This document shows positions 1 through 8,524 of a DNA stretch of 64,000 nt, piece after piece; position 1 is the first letter of the stretch, and the number at the start of each line of letters is the position of its first letter. The translations under genes and the position numbers were made by a program. Source of the stretch: Chitinophaga sp. XS-30 (GTDB lineage Bacteria; Bacteroidota; Bacteroidia; Chitinophagales; Chitinophagaceae); contig NZ_CP043006.1 of NCBI RefSeq assembly GCF_008086345.1, forward strand, positions 5,578,032 through 5,642,031. The letters are read 5' to 3'. Under the pieces are notes generated by a model that saw only the letters and a list, made by a program, of their open reading frames with translations, was not told where the DNA came from and searched no databases.

Positions 1-1
1 C

Positions 2-343
2 GTGCTTGCATTGAGCGTGAAAGCCAATGATCCGGGCTTTAGTGTTGATGATAATAATGATGACAAGGTTAAAAAAACGGAAAACCGTTTCAACCTTACC
101 ACCAATACCACAATGCCCAAGACAAACCTGAGCCTTGATGCCGGGTTTATTGCCAGCGGTGTATTGAAGACCTCCTTCAACCTGAGTTCCAAAAATACCG
201 TAAATGTCAAGTCTGTAATGACTTACAAGAAAGGTAACGTTACTTACGTTGTTCCTTACAACGTTAATGTACGTGTTCAGACGCCTGAGCCCACCATGCG
301 GTATCACCAGGTGCAGATCAAATTGCCCTTCAGAAAAGGTTAA
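2..343 (+). CDS. C-terminal part of an unknown protein (5' cut by window)
   Basis: The reading frame is open to the left edge and ends with TAA at 341-343, followed by a terminator-like hairpin, so this is most likely the last 113 or so residues of a longer gene. The visible part is polar, rich in Asn, Thr and Lys, with alternating hydrophobic residues that suggest beta structure, and ends in a basic tail (LPFRKG). No family is recognised. The GTG at position 2 is not a convincing start. Confidence 0.5.
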   Translation: MLALSVKANDPGFSVDDNNDDKVKKTENRFNLTTNTTMPKTNLSLDAGFIASGVLKTSFNLSSKNTVNVKSVMTYKKGNVTYVVPYNVNVRVQTPEPTMRYHQVQIKLPFRKG

Positions 344-373
344 TTATAGTTTGAAAAGAGATTTTTTGTAAAG

Positions 374-398
374 AGCGCCTTGAATGGGCGCTTTTTTA
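374..398. terminator. hairpin terminator between convergent genes
   Basis: AGCGCC (374-379) pairs with GGCGCT (387-392) across a 7-nt loop and is followed on the plus strand by TTTTTATT. It terminates the upstream plus-strand gene and lies at the 3' end of the minus-strand sigma-factor gene. Confidence 0.7.
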
Positions 399-977
399 TT
401 GGAAAAACAACAACACCAGGCAGGTCGTCAGGTCCGTAAGCCCAACCCGCAATATCTTCAGCGCTTTCGTGATATGGTTTTCCACGGTTTTTTCAGAGAT
501 CCCCATAATAGCGGCAATCTCTTTATTACTCTTATAGGCTTTCCGGCTTAATTCGAATGCTTCCCGGCATTTGGTTGGCAGCTGTCTCACACTTCTCTCG
601 TAACTGGAGCGGAGGTCTTTGACCATCACGGTTTCTTCAGCGGAATTATCGTAGTCTTTAGCCGTCACTTTCAGGGCCGATCTATAGCTGTTCCTGACCA
701 TCTCCCTGCGGATCTGGCTGATCACCAGGTAACGGATGGAGGTATGCATGTAAGCCTTCAGTGAAGTATGCACTTTCAGGGTATGCCGGTTGCTCCACAT
801 GCTGGTAAAAAAATCCTGCACGGTCTCTTCCGCACCCTCCCTGGCCCCCAGCCTCTTGTAAGCCGCAGCAAAACATTCTGCCCAATAGCGGTTATATATT
901 TCCTCGAACGCAGAAATATCACCCTGACCCATCAGTTCCAGTAGCGCTTCATCCGAAATTTTGTAACGGTTCCGCAT
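396..977 (-). CDS. ECF RNA polymerase sigma factor (Bacteroidetes type)
   Basis: 193 residues, normal for an ECF sigma-70 factor. Region 2 occupies roughly residues 15-95 and region 4 roughly 125-178, with the helix-turn-helix around KEIAAIMGISEKTVENHI and a final KALKILR helix. The hydrophobic tail ending in CLVLLFFQ is common in Bacteroidetes members that act with FecR-type anti-sigma factors. It is divergent from the fecR-like gene at 1154, which in turn precedes susC/susD, so it probably directs transcription of that locus when a SusC-transduced signal releases it. A TTG-20-TAGTTTTG promoter lies 26 bases upstream of the start. Confidence 0.9.
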   Translation of the reverse strand: MRNRYKISDEALLELMGQGDISAFEEIYNRYWAECFAAAYKRLGAREGAEETVQDFFTSMWSNRHTLKVHTSLKAYMHTSIRYLVISQIRREMVRNSYRSALKVTAKDYDNSAEETVMVKDLRSSYERSVRQLPTKCREAFELSRKAYKSNKEIAAIMGISEKTVENHITKALKILRVGLTDLTTCLVLLFFQ

Positions 978-1002
978 AACAGCTTTAGTTTCTGTGGAAT
1001 TT

Positions 1003-1033
1003 CAAAACTAGCGGTTAACCACAATATTTTCAA
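1003..1033 (-). promoter_or_regulatory. promoter of the ECF sigma gene
   Basis: On the minus strand TTG (1033-1031), a 20-nt spacer and TAGTTTTG (1010-1003) match the Bacteroidetes housekeeping pattern TTTG/TTG, 19-21 nt, TAnnTTTG. Transcription would start near 996, about 20 bases before the ATG at 977. Confidence 0.55.
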
Positions 1034-1153
1034 TTTCATCCTGCCGGACAAGGTGAAATTAACAATTAATTGATGTGCGCACTAATCATTTTTCCCATAG
1101 TAGGGGTTCGCGGTATTTATGCCGACTCTATTCATGTAAACTGTCTGAAGAAC

Positions 1154-2128
1154 ATGAAAAAGGAAATATCCCCTGCGCTCCTGGAAAAATATCTGAATGG
1201 AGCCTGTGACCCCGAAGAAGAAGCCTTCATACTTGCCTGGTACGATTCCTTTGAGGAAAAAAGCGGGTTGTTGGAGGAGCTGCCGCATGCCAGTCAGCAA
1301 CAGGTAAAGCAGCAGATGATGAACCGCATCCGGTCGCGCATCACGGACTCCCGCAGGAGCCGGGGCCGCCGTATCCGCATTTTTGCATATGCCGCAGCAG
1401 CAGCCGTGTTATTATTGGGGATTGTAAGATTTGCAGGGCTGTACCAGGTCAGCCCCCCAGGTATAGAAACGATCCGTGTACAGGCCCCGCTGATGGTGAC
1501 CAATCTCACGAAGTCTATCCGTTACCTCTCCCTGCCGGACGGCAGCAGCGTTTGGCTGAGCCCCGGATCCCGGCTGGAATATGACAGCGCATTCACCCAA
1601 AGGGAGATCAGCATGAGCGGGGAAGCTTTCTTTGACGTAAGCCCGGATCCCGACCGGCCATTCGTGATCTACAGCAGCGAAACCGTAACCCGGGTACTTG
1701 GCACCAGCTTCCGCATCAGGGCGCATGACAACGCACCCGCTACGGAAGTAACGGTAGCCACCGGTAAAGTATCCGTGGAAACCCGCCGGAAAAACGGCTC
1801 CCCGGGCATTACACTGCTGCCTAACCAGCAGGCCGTTTATCTGAAAGAAACCAAAGAACTGAAAAAAACGGAAAACAGGCAGGCTGAACTGCGCATCTGG
1901 CAAAAGGCCAGCCTGTCATTCGATAATGCATCCATGCGTGAAGTCATGGCTGCCCTGAACAAACATTTCGGGGTGAAGGTCCGCACCGCGGACCCCGGCC
2001 TGAACGACTATCTGCTCAAAGCGGATTTTACAGACCAGAATCTCCCGGCTATTCTTGAAATGCTGGAAAAGTCCCTGAATATCAGCTACGAGATAGACGA
2101 TGAAAACATCCTTTTAAAACTGCAATAA
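1154..2128 (+). CDS. FecR-family anti-sigma factor with DUF4974 domain
   Basis: Membrane-spanning regulator that holds an ECF sigma factor inactive until a periplasmic signal from a TonB-dependent receptor arrives. From the ATG at 1154 it has 324 residues: a cytosolic N-terminal part (1-70), one membrane helix (about 76-95, Ala/Leu rich), a periplasmic FecR domain (about 105-205, including LSLPDGSSVWLSPGS and GEAFFDV) and a C-terminal DUF4974-like region (about 245-324) with an STN-like fold. The frame also opens upstream at TTG 1070, but the added 28 residues look hydrophobic and unrelated, and MKKEISPALLEKYLNG is the typical start of the family. Expected partners are the sigma factor at 396 and the SusC at 2291. 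Confidence 0.9.
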   Translation: MKKEISPALLEKYLNGACDPEEEAFILAWYDSFEEKSGLLEELPHASQQQVKQQMMNRIRSRITDSRRSRGRRIRIFAYAAAAAVLLLGIVRFAGLYQVSPPGIETIRVQAPLMVTNLTKSIRYLSLPDGSSVWLSPGSRLEYDSAFTQREISMSGEAFFDVSPDPDRPFVIYSSETVTRVLGTSFRIRAHDNAPATEVTVATGKVSVETRRKNGSPGITLLPNQQAVYLKETKELKKTENRQAELRIWQKASLSFDNASMREVMAALNKHFGVKVRTADPGLNDYLLKADFTDQNLPAILEMLEKSLNISYEIDDENILLKLQ

Positions 2129-2175
2129 ATGAAACCGTTATGAATGATTAATCGATCCATGCTCCGCTAAAAAAA

Positions 2176-2251
2176 GATTAGAAGTGGTCGCGCACTTCTA
2201 ATCCGGGTAACTCCCCCTGGTAAGGTCATCTGTAAACAGATGATACGGGGG
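2176..2251 (+). promoter_or_regulatory. structured leader between fecR-like gene and susC
   Basis: Two inverted repeats precede susC. GATTAGAAGTG (2176-2186) pairs perfectly with CACTTCTAATC (2193-2203) around a 6-nt loop. TCATCTG (2226-2232) pairs with CAGATGA (2237-2243), enclosed by CCCCC (2213-2217) and GGGGG (2247-2251). No U-run follows either on the plus strand, so a leader RNA structure fits better than a terminator. Function is inferred only. Confidence 0.4.
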
Positions 2252-2290
2252 TGTATTGTCTCATTTTCTCAAAAGAAACAAACCTAATTT

Positions 2291-5200
2291 ATGAAATTTT
2301 ATTTACAAACCTCTATTGACTGGCGTAAAATTATGAGGATCACAATAAGTCAGTTGTTTTTAAGCGTAATGCTGACAGGGGTTGTTTGCGCAGAATCGGG
2401 CAAAGCGCAATCGGTATTGAACCGCCCTGTTGACATGTCTTTACGGCAACTACGGCTCCAGGATGCCCTGGACGCACTGGAGAAAAAGGCGGATGTGAAA
2501 TTCGTCTACAGTAAAAGTATTATTGAAACCGGGCAGCTGGTGGTCATCCGGGCGCAGCAGGACAAGCTTTCCGCTGTGCTGGACAGGTTGCTGACGCCGA
2601 TCGGCATCTCTTATGCGGTGGTGGATGACCGCATTGTGTTGAACCGGGCACGGGACGCTATCCGAAGTGTACCGGAGATATTGCGGGAATTGCCGTCGAA
2701 GGTTACGGAAACACCCGAGCCCAGGCTGACCGTCACGGGGCGGGTAACCACTGCCGCAGGTGAGCCGCTGACCGGTGTTACCGTAAAGCTGAAAGGCACA
2801 AATGTAGGCACGGCCACGGACGAAGACGGCAGGTATGCCCTGACCCTGCCCGACGAAGGCGGCATACTGGAATTCTCTTTCATCGGATTTACCACACAGG
2901 AAGCGGCAGTGGAAGGCCGTAGGGTGATCAACATCACCATGAGCGAAAGCAATGATTCGCTCGATGAAGTAGTCGTAGTGGCGTACGGCACACAGAAAAA
3001 AGCGACCATGACGGGCGCCGTTTCCGCCATCAATGCAAAGGAACTCAAAACATCCACCCAGTCCAACCTCACCAATATGCTCGCCGGCAAATTACCCGGC
3101 CTGCGCGTGGTTCAGCGCACCAGCGAACCGGGGAACTACGAATCCTATTTCGACATCCGGGGCATGGGCAGCCCGCTGATCGTAGTGGATGGCGTGGTAC
3201 GGACGGACTTCAACAAGATAGATCCGAACGAGATCGAAAGCATCTCCGTGCTGAAAGACGCATCCGCCGCCATATACGGCGTAAAATCCGCCAACGGTGT
3301 GATACTGGTGACCACCAAAAAAGGCCTTGCCGGGAAGACGGAGATCTCCTACTCCGGCGTGTACGGATGGGCCAATGTAACCAGCACGCCCGAAGTAGGC
3401 AATGCGGTGGACTGGATGACGCTCACCAATGAAAATGTGCAACTGAACAATATCATCAACAACCGCAGCGATGCCCTTCCCTTCTCCGATGCCGATATCA
3501 ATGAATATGCCAGCGGCGCAAAGCAGAGCACGGACTGGCAGGGACTGGCGCTGCAGGAATTTGCCCCCCAGCAGCAGCATAACCTCAACCTCCGCGGCGG
3601 CACCGAAAAAACAAAATACTTCGTATCCCTGGGGTATTTCGATGAGATGGGCATCTGGAAATCAGGCGACCTGAACTACAAACGGTACAACTTCCGCTCC
3701 AACCTCTCCGTGCAGATCCGGAAAGACCTGGAAGCGGAACTGCATGTAGACGGGATCTTTGATGAAAAGAACGAGCCGGGCGGTACGCAGGACAGGGTAC
3801 TGATGTTCAAATCCATGTGGATGCAAATCCCTACCCTTTCTGTTTATGCCAACGACAACCCGGAATACCTGAACGCCGCAGTGGCCGATGGCACGCACCC
3901 GCTGGCGATCACATCTACCGCCATGTCCGGCTACATCCGTACACAGAACAGGGCATTCCAGGGTTCTTTTGCGCTGAACTATACACCGGAATACCTTCCC
4001 GGCCTGAGAGCCAGATTCCTGTACAGCCACTACAACCTGGCGCGGAACGTAAAAACCTACAAAAAGAAATATCCGCTGTACACATACGACCAGGTGAATG
4101 ATACCTATACGCCAACGTACATGCAAAGCCCCTCGTATCTCCGCCAGGAATACGGGCTGAACTACAAACACCTGGTGCAGACCTCCCTCAACTACGAACG
4201 CAATTTCAATAAACACGGCGTAAAGGGATTGCTGATGTACGAGCTGCGGACCGATGCCGGTGATAATTTTGCGGCCCGCCGCGATCTTGTGCTGGAGGTT
4301 GACCAGCTTTATGCCGGCGATCCCTCCACACAACAGGCCACGGCCAATGCAGGCGCCATCATTGATGATGCGAACCTCGGCCTCATAGGCAGGCTGAACT
4401 ACGATTATGACGGGCGTTATCTGCTGGAATATGCATTCCGTTACGATGGTTCCTCCAAGTTCATGGCCGGCAGCCGCTGGGGCTTTTTCCCCTCCGTTTC
4501 CGCAGGCTGGCGTATATCGGAGGAGAAATTCTTCCGGGACAACATAACCTTTGTAGACAACCTGAAGCTGCGCGCTTCCTGGGGCAAGATGGGTGACGAT
4601 GCGGCATCCAGCTTCCAGTTCGTGGACGGGTTCTCCTATCCCAGCGGCTACTATTATTTCAACAACGGCCTTGTTTCCGGGCTCGGATTCCAGCGCCTGC
4701 CGAACTACCATCTCACCTGGTTCGAAGCAACCACTACGGACATCGGGCTGGAAGGCAGCCTCTGGAAGAATAAACTGCGCTTCGAGTTCGATGTATTCCA
4801 GCGACACCGTACCGGCCTCCTGGCCACCCGTAACCTCACACTGCCAGGCACTGTAGGCGCAGGGCTGCCGCAGGAAAACCTGAACAGCGACCTTACCCGC
4901 GGTTACGAACTGACGCTGGGCCATTCGGGCAAGATCCGCGATGTGCAGCTAAGCATAACCGGGAATGTGGCCTATGCGCGCACAAAGAACCGTTATATAG
5001 AAAGAGCGCTGCCGGGGAATGCATACGACAACTGGCGCGGCAATCCCAACGAAAGATGGAACAATATCATCTGGGGCTACCGCGTGATCGGCCGTTTCCA
5101 GACAATGGACGAGATCTACAATGCTCCCGTGCAGGATGGCAACGGCAACCGCTACCTCCTCCCCGGCGACCTGAAATACCTGGATGTGAATAATGATGGC

Positions 5201-5773
5201 GTGATAGACAGCGGCGATGAAACGCCCATCGGTCGCGGTACCACCGCCACCTCCGGTTACGCCAGCCCGAACCGTTTCCCGGAATACACCTTCGGCCTCA
5301 CGCTGAATGCGGGCTACAAGGGATTCGATCTTTCCATACTGATGCAGGGTGCGGCCAACTTCGATGTGATATACGGCGGCGCCCTTCAGACGCCGCTCCG
5401 CTGGGGCAGGAACAGCCTGGCCATATTCAACGACAGATGGCATCTTGCCGATATGAATGACAAGAACAGCGAATGGGTGCCCGGAAAATACCCGGCTTAC
5501 CGCACCACCACCAATTCCAACTACAAGGTATCCGATTTCTGGCTGCAGGATGCTTCCTTCCTCCGCCTGAAAAGTGTGGAGGCCGGATATACCTTCCCGC
5601 AGCGCATCCTGGGCAGAACAGGCATCCGGAACCTGCGCGTGTATGTGAACGGCTTCAACCTGCATACCTGGACGAAGATCAAATTCATCGACCCGGAACA
5701 AACGCCGCAGGACAACAGTTCCCTGTATCCGATCACCCGGAACTTCAATTTTGGTGTAAACATTTCACTCTGA
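2291..5773 (+). CDS. SusC/RagA-family TonB-dependent receptor with STN domain
   Basis: 1160-residue outer-membrane transporter that imports a bound ligand with energy from TonB-ExbBD. Signal peptide about 15-40 (the ATG at 2333, MRITISQLFL, is an alternative start); STN domain about 50-118, the hallmark of receptors that signal to FecR anti-sigma factors; CarboxypepD_reg-like domain about 147-217; TonB-box-like DEVVVVAYGTQ (225-235); plug domain about 238-345 with FDIRGMGSPLIVVDG; the rest is a beta-barrel ending NFGVNISL. The SusD partner starts 76 bases downstream. The ligand cannot be read from sequence; no glycan-degrading enzyme is linked. Confidence 0.95.
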   Translation: MKFYLQTSIDWRKIMRITISQLFLSVMLTGVVCAESGKAQSVLNRPVDMSLRQLRLQDALDALEKKADVKFVYSKSIIETGQLVVIRAQQDKLSAVLDRLLTPIGISYAVVDDRIVLNRARDAIRSVPEILRELPSKVTETPEPRLTVTGRVTTAAGEPLTGVTVKLKGTNVGTATDEDGRYALTLPDEGGILEFSFIGFTTQEAAVEGRRVINITMSESNDSLDEVVVVAYGTQKKATMTGAVSAINAKELKTSTQSNLTNMLAGKLPGLRVVQRTSEPGNYESYFDIRGMGSPLIVVDGVVRTDFNKIDPNEIESISVLKDASAAIYGVKSANGVILVTTKKGLAGKTEISYSGVYGWANVTSTPEVGNAVDWMTLTNENVQLNNIINNRSDALPFSDADINEYASGAKQSTDWQGLALQEFAPQQQHNLNLRGGTEKTKYFVSLGYFDEMGIWKSGDLNYKRYNFRSNLSVQIRKDLEAELHVDGIFDEKNEPGGTQDRVLMFKSMWMQIPTLSVYANDNPEYLNAAVADGTHPLAITSTAMSGYIRTQNRAFQGSFALNYTPEYLPGLRARFLYSHYNLARNVKTYKKKYPLYTYDQVNDTYTPTYMQSPSYLRQEYGLNYKHLVQTSLNYERNFNKHGVKGLLMYELRTDAGDNFAARRDLVLEVDQLYAGDPSTQQATANAGAIIDDANLGLIGRLNYDYDGRYLLEYAFRYDGSSKFMAGSRWGFFPSVSAGWRISEEKFFRDNITFVDNLKLRASWGKMGDDAASSFQFVDGFSYPSGYYYFNNGLVSGLGFQRLPNYHLTWFEATTTDIGLEGSLWKNKLRFEFDVFQRHRTGLLATRNLTLPGTVGAGLPQENLNSDLTRGYELTLGHSGKIRDVQLSITGNVAYARTKNRYIERALPGNAYDNWRGNPNERWNNIIWGYRVIGRFQTMDEIYNAPVQDGNGNRYLLPGDLKYLDVNNDGVIDSGDETPIGRGTTATSGYASPNRFPEYTFGLTLNAGYKGFDLSILMQGAANFDVIYGGALQTPLRWGRNSLAIFNDRWHLADMNDKNSEWVPGKYPAYRTTTNSNYKVSDFWLQDASFLRLKSVEAGYTFPQRILGRTGIRNLRVYVNGFNLHTWTKIKFIDPEQTPQDNSSLYPITRNFNFGVNISL

Positions 5774-5849
5774 GGGCGCGATCACGGAGGCTCTGTATGA
5801 CAAACATCCGAGGCTCCATCCGACCCGAAAAAAAATAAAAAATAAACGG

Positions 5850-7655
5850 ATGAAAAATAAAACAAGACTGGCAGGCTTCACACTGCTGCTTTGCATAGTG
5901 TTCCAGTCATGCCTGAAAATACTGGACAAAAGTCCGTTCAACATTCTGCCGGAAGATGAGATACTGTTAAGTGAATCCGGTGTGGAAGCCTATATGGCAA
6001 GCCTGTACAACCTGTTGCCGGTTGAGGACTTCAACTTCAGCCCCCGGGCGGGTTTCAACGTATGGAACTCCGGTACTTTCCTGAGCCACCTTACGGAAGA
6101 GGCACTGGCCAGTTCCGGTGATGCGCAGACCACCATCGGGAATGGTGAATGGCTATCCTACTGGCCTTACAATGGTGTGCGCAACGTCAACAACCTGATC
6201 TCCAAACTGCCATCCGCCAACCTTTCCACCACCGCCAAAAACACCTTCATGGGCGAAGCGAAGTTCGTGCGCGCCTACTACTATTTCGGCATGGTAAAAC
6301 GTTATGGCGGTATTCCCCTGATCACACAGGTACAACAATTCACGCCGGGCGACATTGCATCTTTACAGGTGCCGCGCAATACGGAAAAGGAGATCTATGA
6401 TTTTATTGCGAAGGAACTGGATGAAGCCGCGGAACTGCTGCCTGCCGTGAATGGAAAAGGTAAAGCCAACAAAACCACGGCATGGGCGCTGAAATCCCGG
6501 GCCATGATCTATGCGGCATCTATTGCAAAATACGGAACTCCGGACCTGGATGGCCTTGTAGGTATTCCGCCGGGTGACGCCAACACTTACTGGACAGCCG
6601 CCTTCAATGCCGCGGAAAAAGTACTGGAAGACACCCGCTACGCACTTTACAACGGCCGGCCGGACAAAGCGGAGAATTTCCAGCAGCTTTTCCTGGACCA
6701 GAATAACAGTGAAGTGATCTTTGCCAAATACTTCGTATATCCTGAAAAAGCGCATTCTTACGACCTGTGGAGACTGCCCTTTGCGGTCCGTTCACCTGAC
6801 GGCTACGGCTCCAGGGAAGGCCCCACACTGGAAATGTGCGAAGCTTTCGAATATGTGGATGGTACGCCCGGCACCCTGAAGCTTGTGGACAACAGCGGTA
6901 ATCCCATTCACTATGCCAACCCCGTGGATATCTTCGCAAACAAAGACCCGCGTTTCTTCGCCACCATCCTGCATCCGTTCGCGGACTGGCGCGGAACCGC
7001 CATCGAAGTGCGGGCCGGCCTGATCGACGGCGGCGCGGAAGTGACGGCGGGAAATTACAACACGCTTTACAATCCTGCTACCCACCAGATCGATAACGTG
7101 AACGGCACCATCCATATCATCGGGCTGAACGGCATTGGTGGCGGAACGGAGCTGTCGCAAACAGGGTTCTACATCAAAAAATACATGAACCCGGCCTATG
7201 AACGCTCTACCGTTCGTGGCTGGACCTCCACCCAGGCCTTTATCGATCTCCGGCTGGGCGAAGTGCTGCTGAATTATGCAGAAGCGGCCATTGAACTGAA
7301 TGACGTTCCTTCCGCCAAATGGGCCGTTAACGAGATCCGGGACAGGGCCGGCATCCGGCTGCTCAACGATGCAGAAGTGACACGCGACAGGGTGCGGCAT
7401 GAAAGGATGGTAGAGCTGGCCTTTGAGAGCCACCGCTACTGGGACCTGCGCCGCTGGAGACTGGCAGACCAGGTACTGAACAACACCTCTTTTTCCGCCA
7501 TACTCCCTTACCTTGACCTGGATGCGAACGCCTACATCTTCCGCAGAAAACCCGTGGGCTACGCCAAAACGTTCCACGCAAGGATGTACTATGAAAAGAT
7601 CAGCAACGGGGAAAGAGAAAAAAACCCAAACCTGGAGCAGAATCCGAATTATTAA
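5850..7655 (+). CDS. SusD/RagB-family surface lipoprotein
   Basis: 601 residues. Lipoprotein signal with a lipobox ending at Cys21 (VFQSC), so it is anchored to the outer membrane and forms the lid over the SusC barrel. The SusD helical repeat region is recognisable, including AKFVRAYYYFGMVKRYGGIPL and the conserved C-terminal element RHERMVELAFESHRYWDLRR. It pairs with the SusC immediately upstream to bind substrate at the surface. The start is supported by an A-rich leader ending in ACGG directly before the ATG, shared with the next gene. Confidence 0.95.
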   Translation: MKNKTRLAGFTLLLCIVFQSCLKILDKSPFNILPEDEILLSESGVEAYMASLYNLLPVEDFNFSPRAGFNVWNSGTFLSHLTEEALASSGDAQTTIGNGEWLSYWPYNGVRNVNNLISKLPSANLSTTAKNTFMGEAKFVRAYYYFGMVKRYGGIPLITQVQQFTPGDIASLQVPRNTEKEIYDFIAKELDEAAELLPAVNGKGKANKTTAWALKSRAMIYAASIAKYGTPDLDGLVGIPPGDANTYWTAAFNAAEKVLEDTRYALYNGRPDKAENFQQLFLDQNNSEVIFAKYFVYPEKAHSYDLWRLPFAVRSPDGYGSREGPTLEMCEAFEYVDGTPGTLKLVDNSGNPIHYANPVDIFANKDPRFFATILHPFADWRGTAIEVRAGLIDGGAEVTAGNYNTLYNPATHQIDNVNGTIHIIGLNGIGGGTELSQTGFYIKKYMNPAYERSTVRGWTSTQAFIDLRLGEVLLNYAEAAIELNDVPSAKWAVNEIRDRAGIRLLNDAEVTRDRVRHERMVELAFESHRYWDLRRWRLADQVLNNTSFSAILPYLDLDANAYIFRRKPVGYAKTFHARMYYEKISNGEREKNPNLEQNPNY

Positions 7656-7809
7656 ACCGTCAGCAGATCATCAGGATGAAACTTGGCATGATACATTTTA
7701 TCACACCGAATCATGTTAATGCGAGGTTTATCTCGAGTATGTTTAAATCTTATTGGGCTCGATGCATCTTCGATGTCATCTGACCCGTAAAAAAATAAAA
7801 TATTAACGG

Positions 7810-8508
7810 ATGAAAACAGGAATATTTGCTTTGATAACATGCGGGATATGGATGCTGCTCGGCGCATGCTCCGACCTGGACAATTACGACCCGCCCACCG
7901 GCACCATTTACGGCCGGCTGATAGACGAGACCAGCGATGAACCGTTCGAAACGGAACAACCGAACGGTTTCCGCATCCGCTACATAGAACAGGATTATAT
8001 CAATCCCAACGTTGCTGTACAGAATTTTCACGGCAAACCGGACGGCAGTTTTGAACGGGGTTATGTTTTCCCCGCTACCTACAAGGTGATGCCGATAGAA
8101 GGGGCTTTCTTCCCGCTGACCGATACGGCCACCGTGACCGTTTCCGGCAGAACGGAAGTGAACTTCAATATCATTCCCTACCTTCACCTGAACGCTACGG
8201 CAGAAGCATATAACGGCAACAATATCATCGTGCGGTACAAGATCTCCCGCAGCCTCGCCGGGCCGAAGATCATGGAAAGAAAAGCCCTCTGCTCCCATAT
8301 CCCTACCGTGAACAACACGGTATGGCTGAAACAGGCGGCTACAAACCTTTCCCCGCTCAGTGATGAAGCAATACTGGCGGAAAATTATATTGATACCATC
8401 AAAGCGCTGGAAACCGGCAAGACCTATTACATCCGAGCTGCGGCCAGAACGGCCAATGCCAATAACCGGTTCAACTACAGCAAAACCATTACCATCACGC
8501 TTCCATAG
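7810..8508 (+). CDS. DUF3823-type surface lipoprotein
   Basis: 232 residues, lipobox LLGAC with Cys20. The region after it (PPTGTIYGRLIDE) and the two beta-rich halves match the DUF3823 family, found almost only downstream of susD in Bacteroidetes and thought to be an accessory surface glycan- or ligand-binding protein. The order susC-susD-DUF3823 supports co-expression. The start is preceded by the same A-rich ACGG leader as susD. The family function is not established. Confidence 0.8.
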   Translation: MKTGIFALITCGIWMLLGACSDLDNYDPPTGTIYGRLIDETSDEPFETEQPNGFRIRYIEQDYINPNVAVQNFHGKPDGSFERGYVFPATYKVMPIEGAFFPLTDTATVTVSGRTEVNFNIIPYLHLNATAEAYNGNNIIVRYKISRSLAGPKIMERKALCSHIPTVNNTVWLKQAATNLSPLSDEAILAENYIDTIKALETGKTYYIRAAARTANANNRFNYSKTITITLP

Positions 8509-8524
8509 TTTGCAAACGATAGAT

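Noticed and set aside
3662-4924. 420-codon minus-strand ORF across susC
   Set aside because: It is the antisense shadow of the SusC barrel with no family-like sequence.
8360-8524. Upstream extension of the phosphoesterase frame
   Set aside because: It overlaps the DUF3823 coding region, and the ATG at 8525 begins a normal lipoprotein signal.
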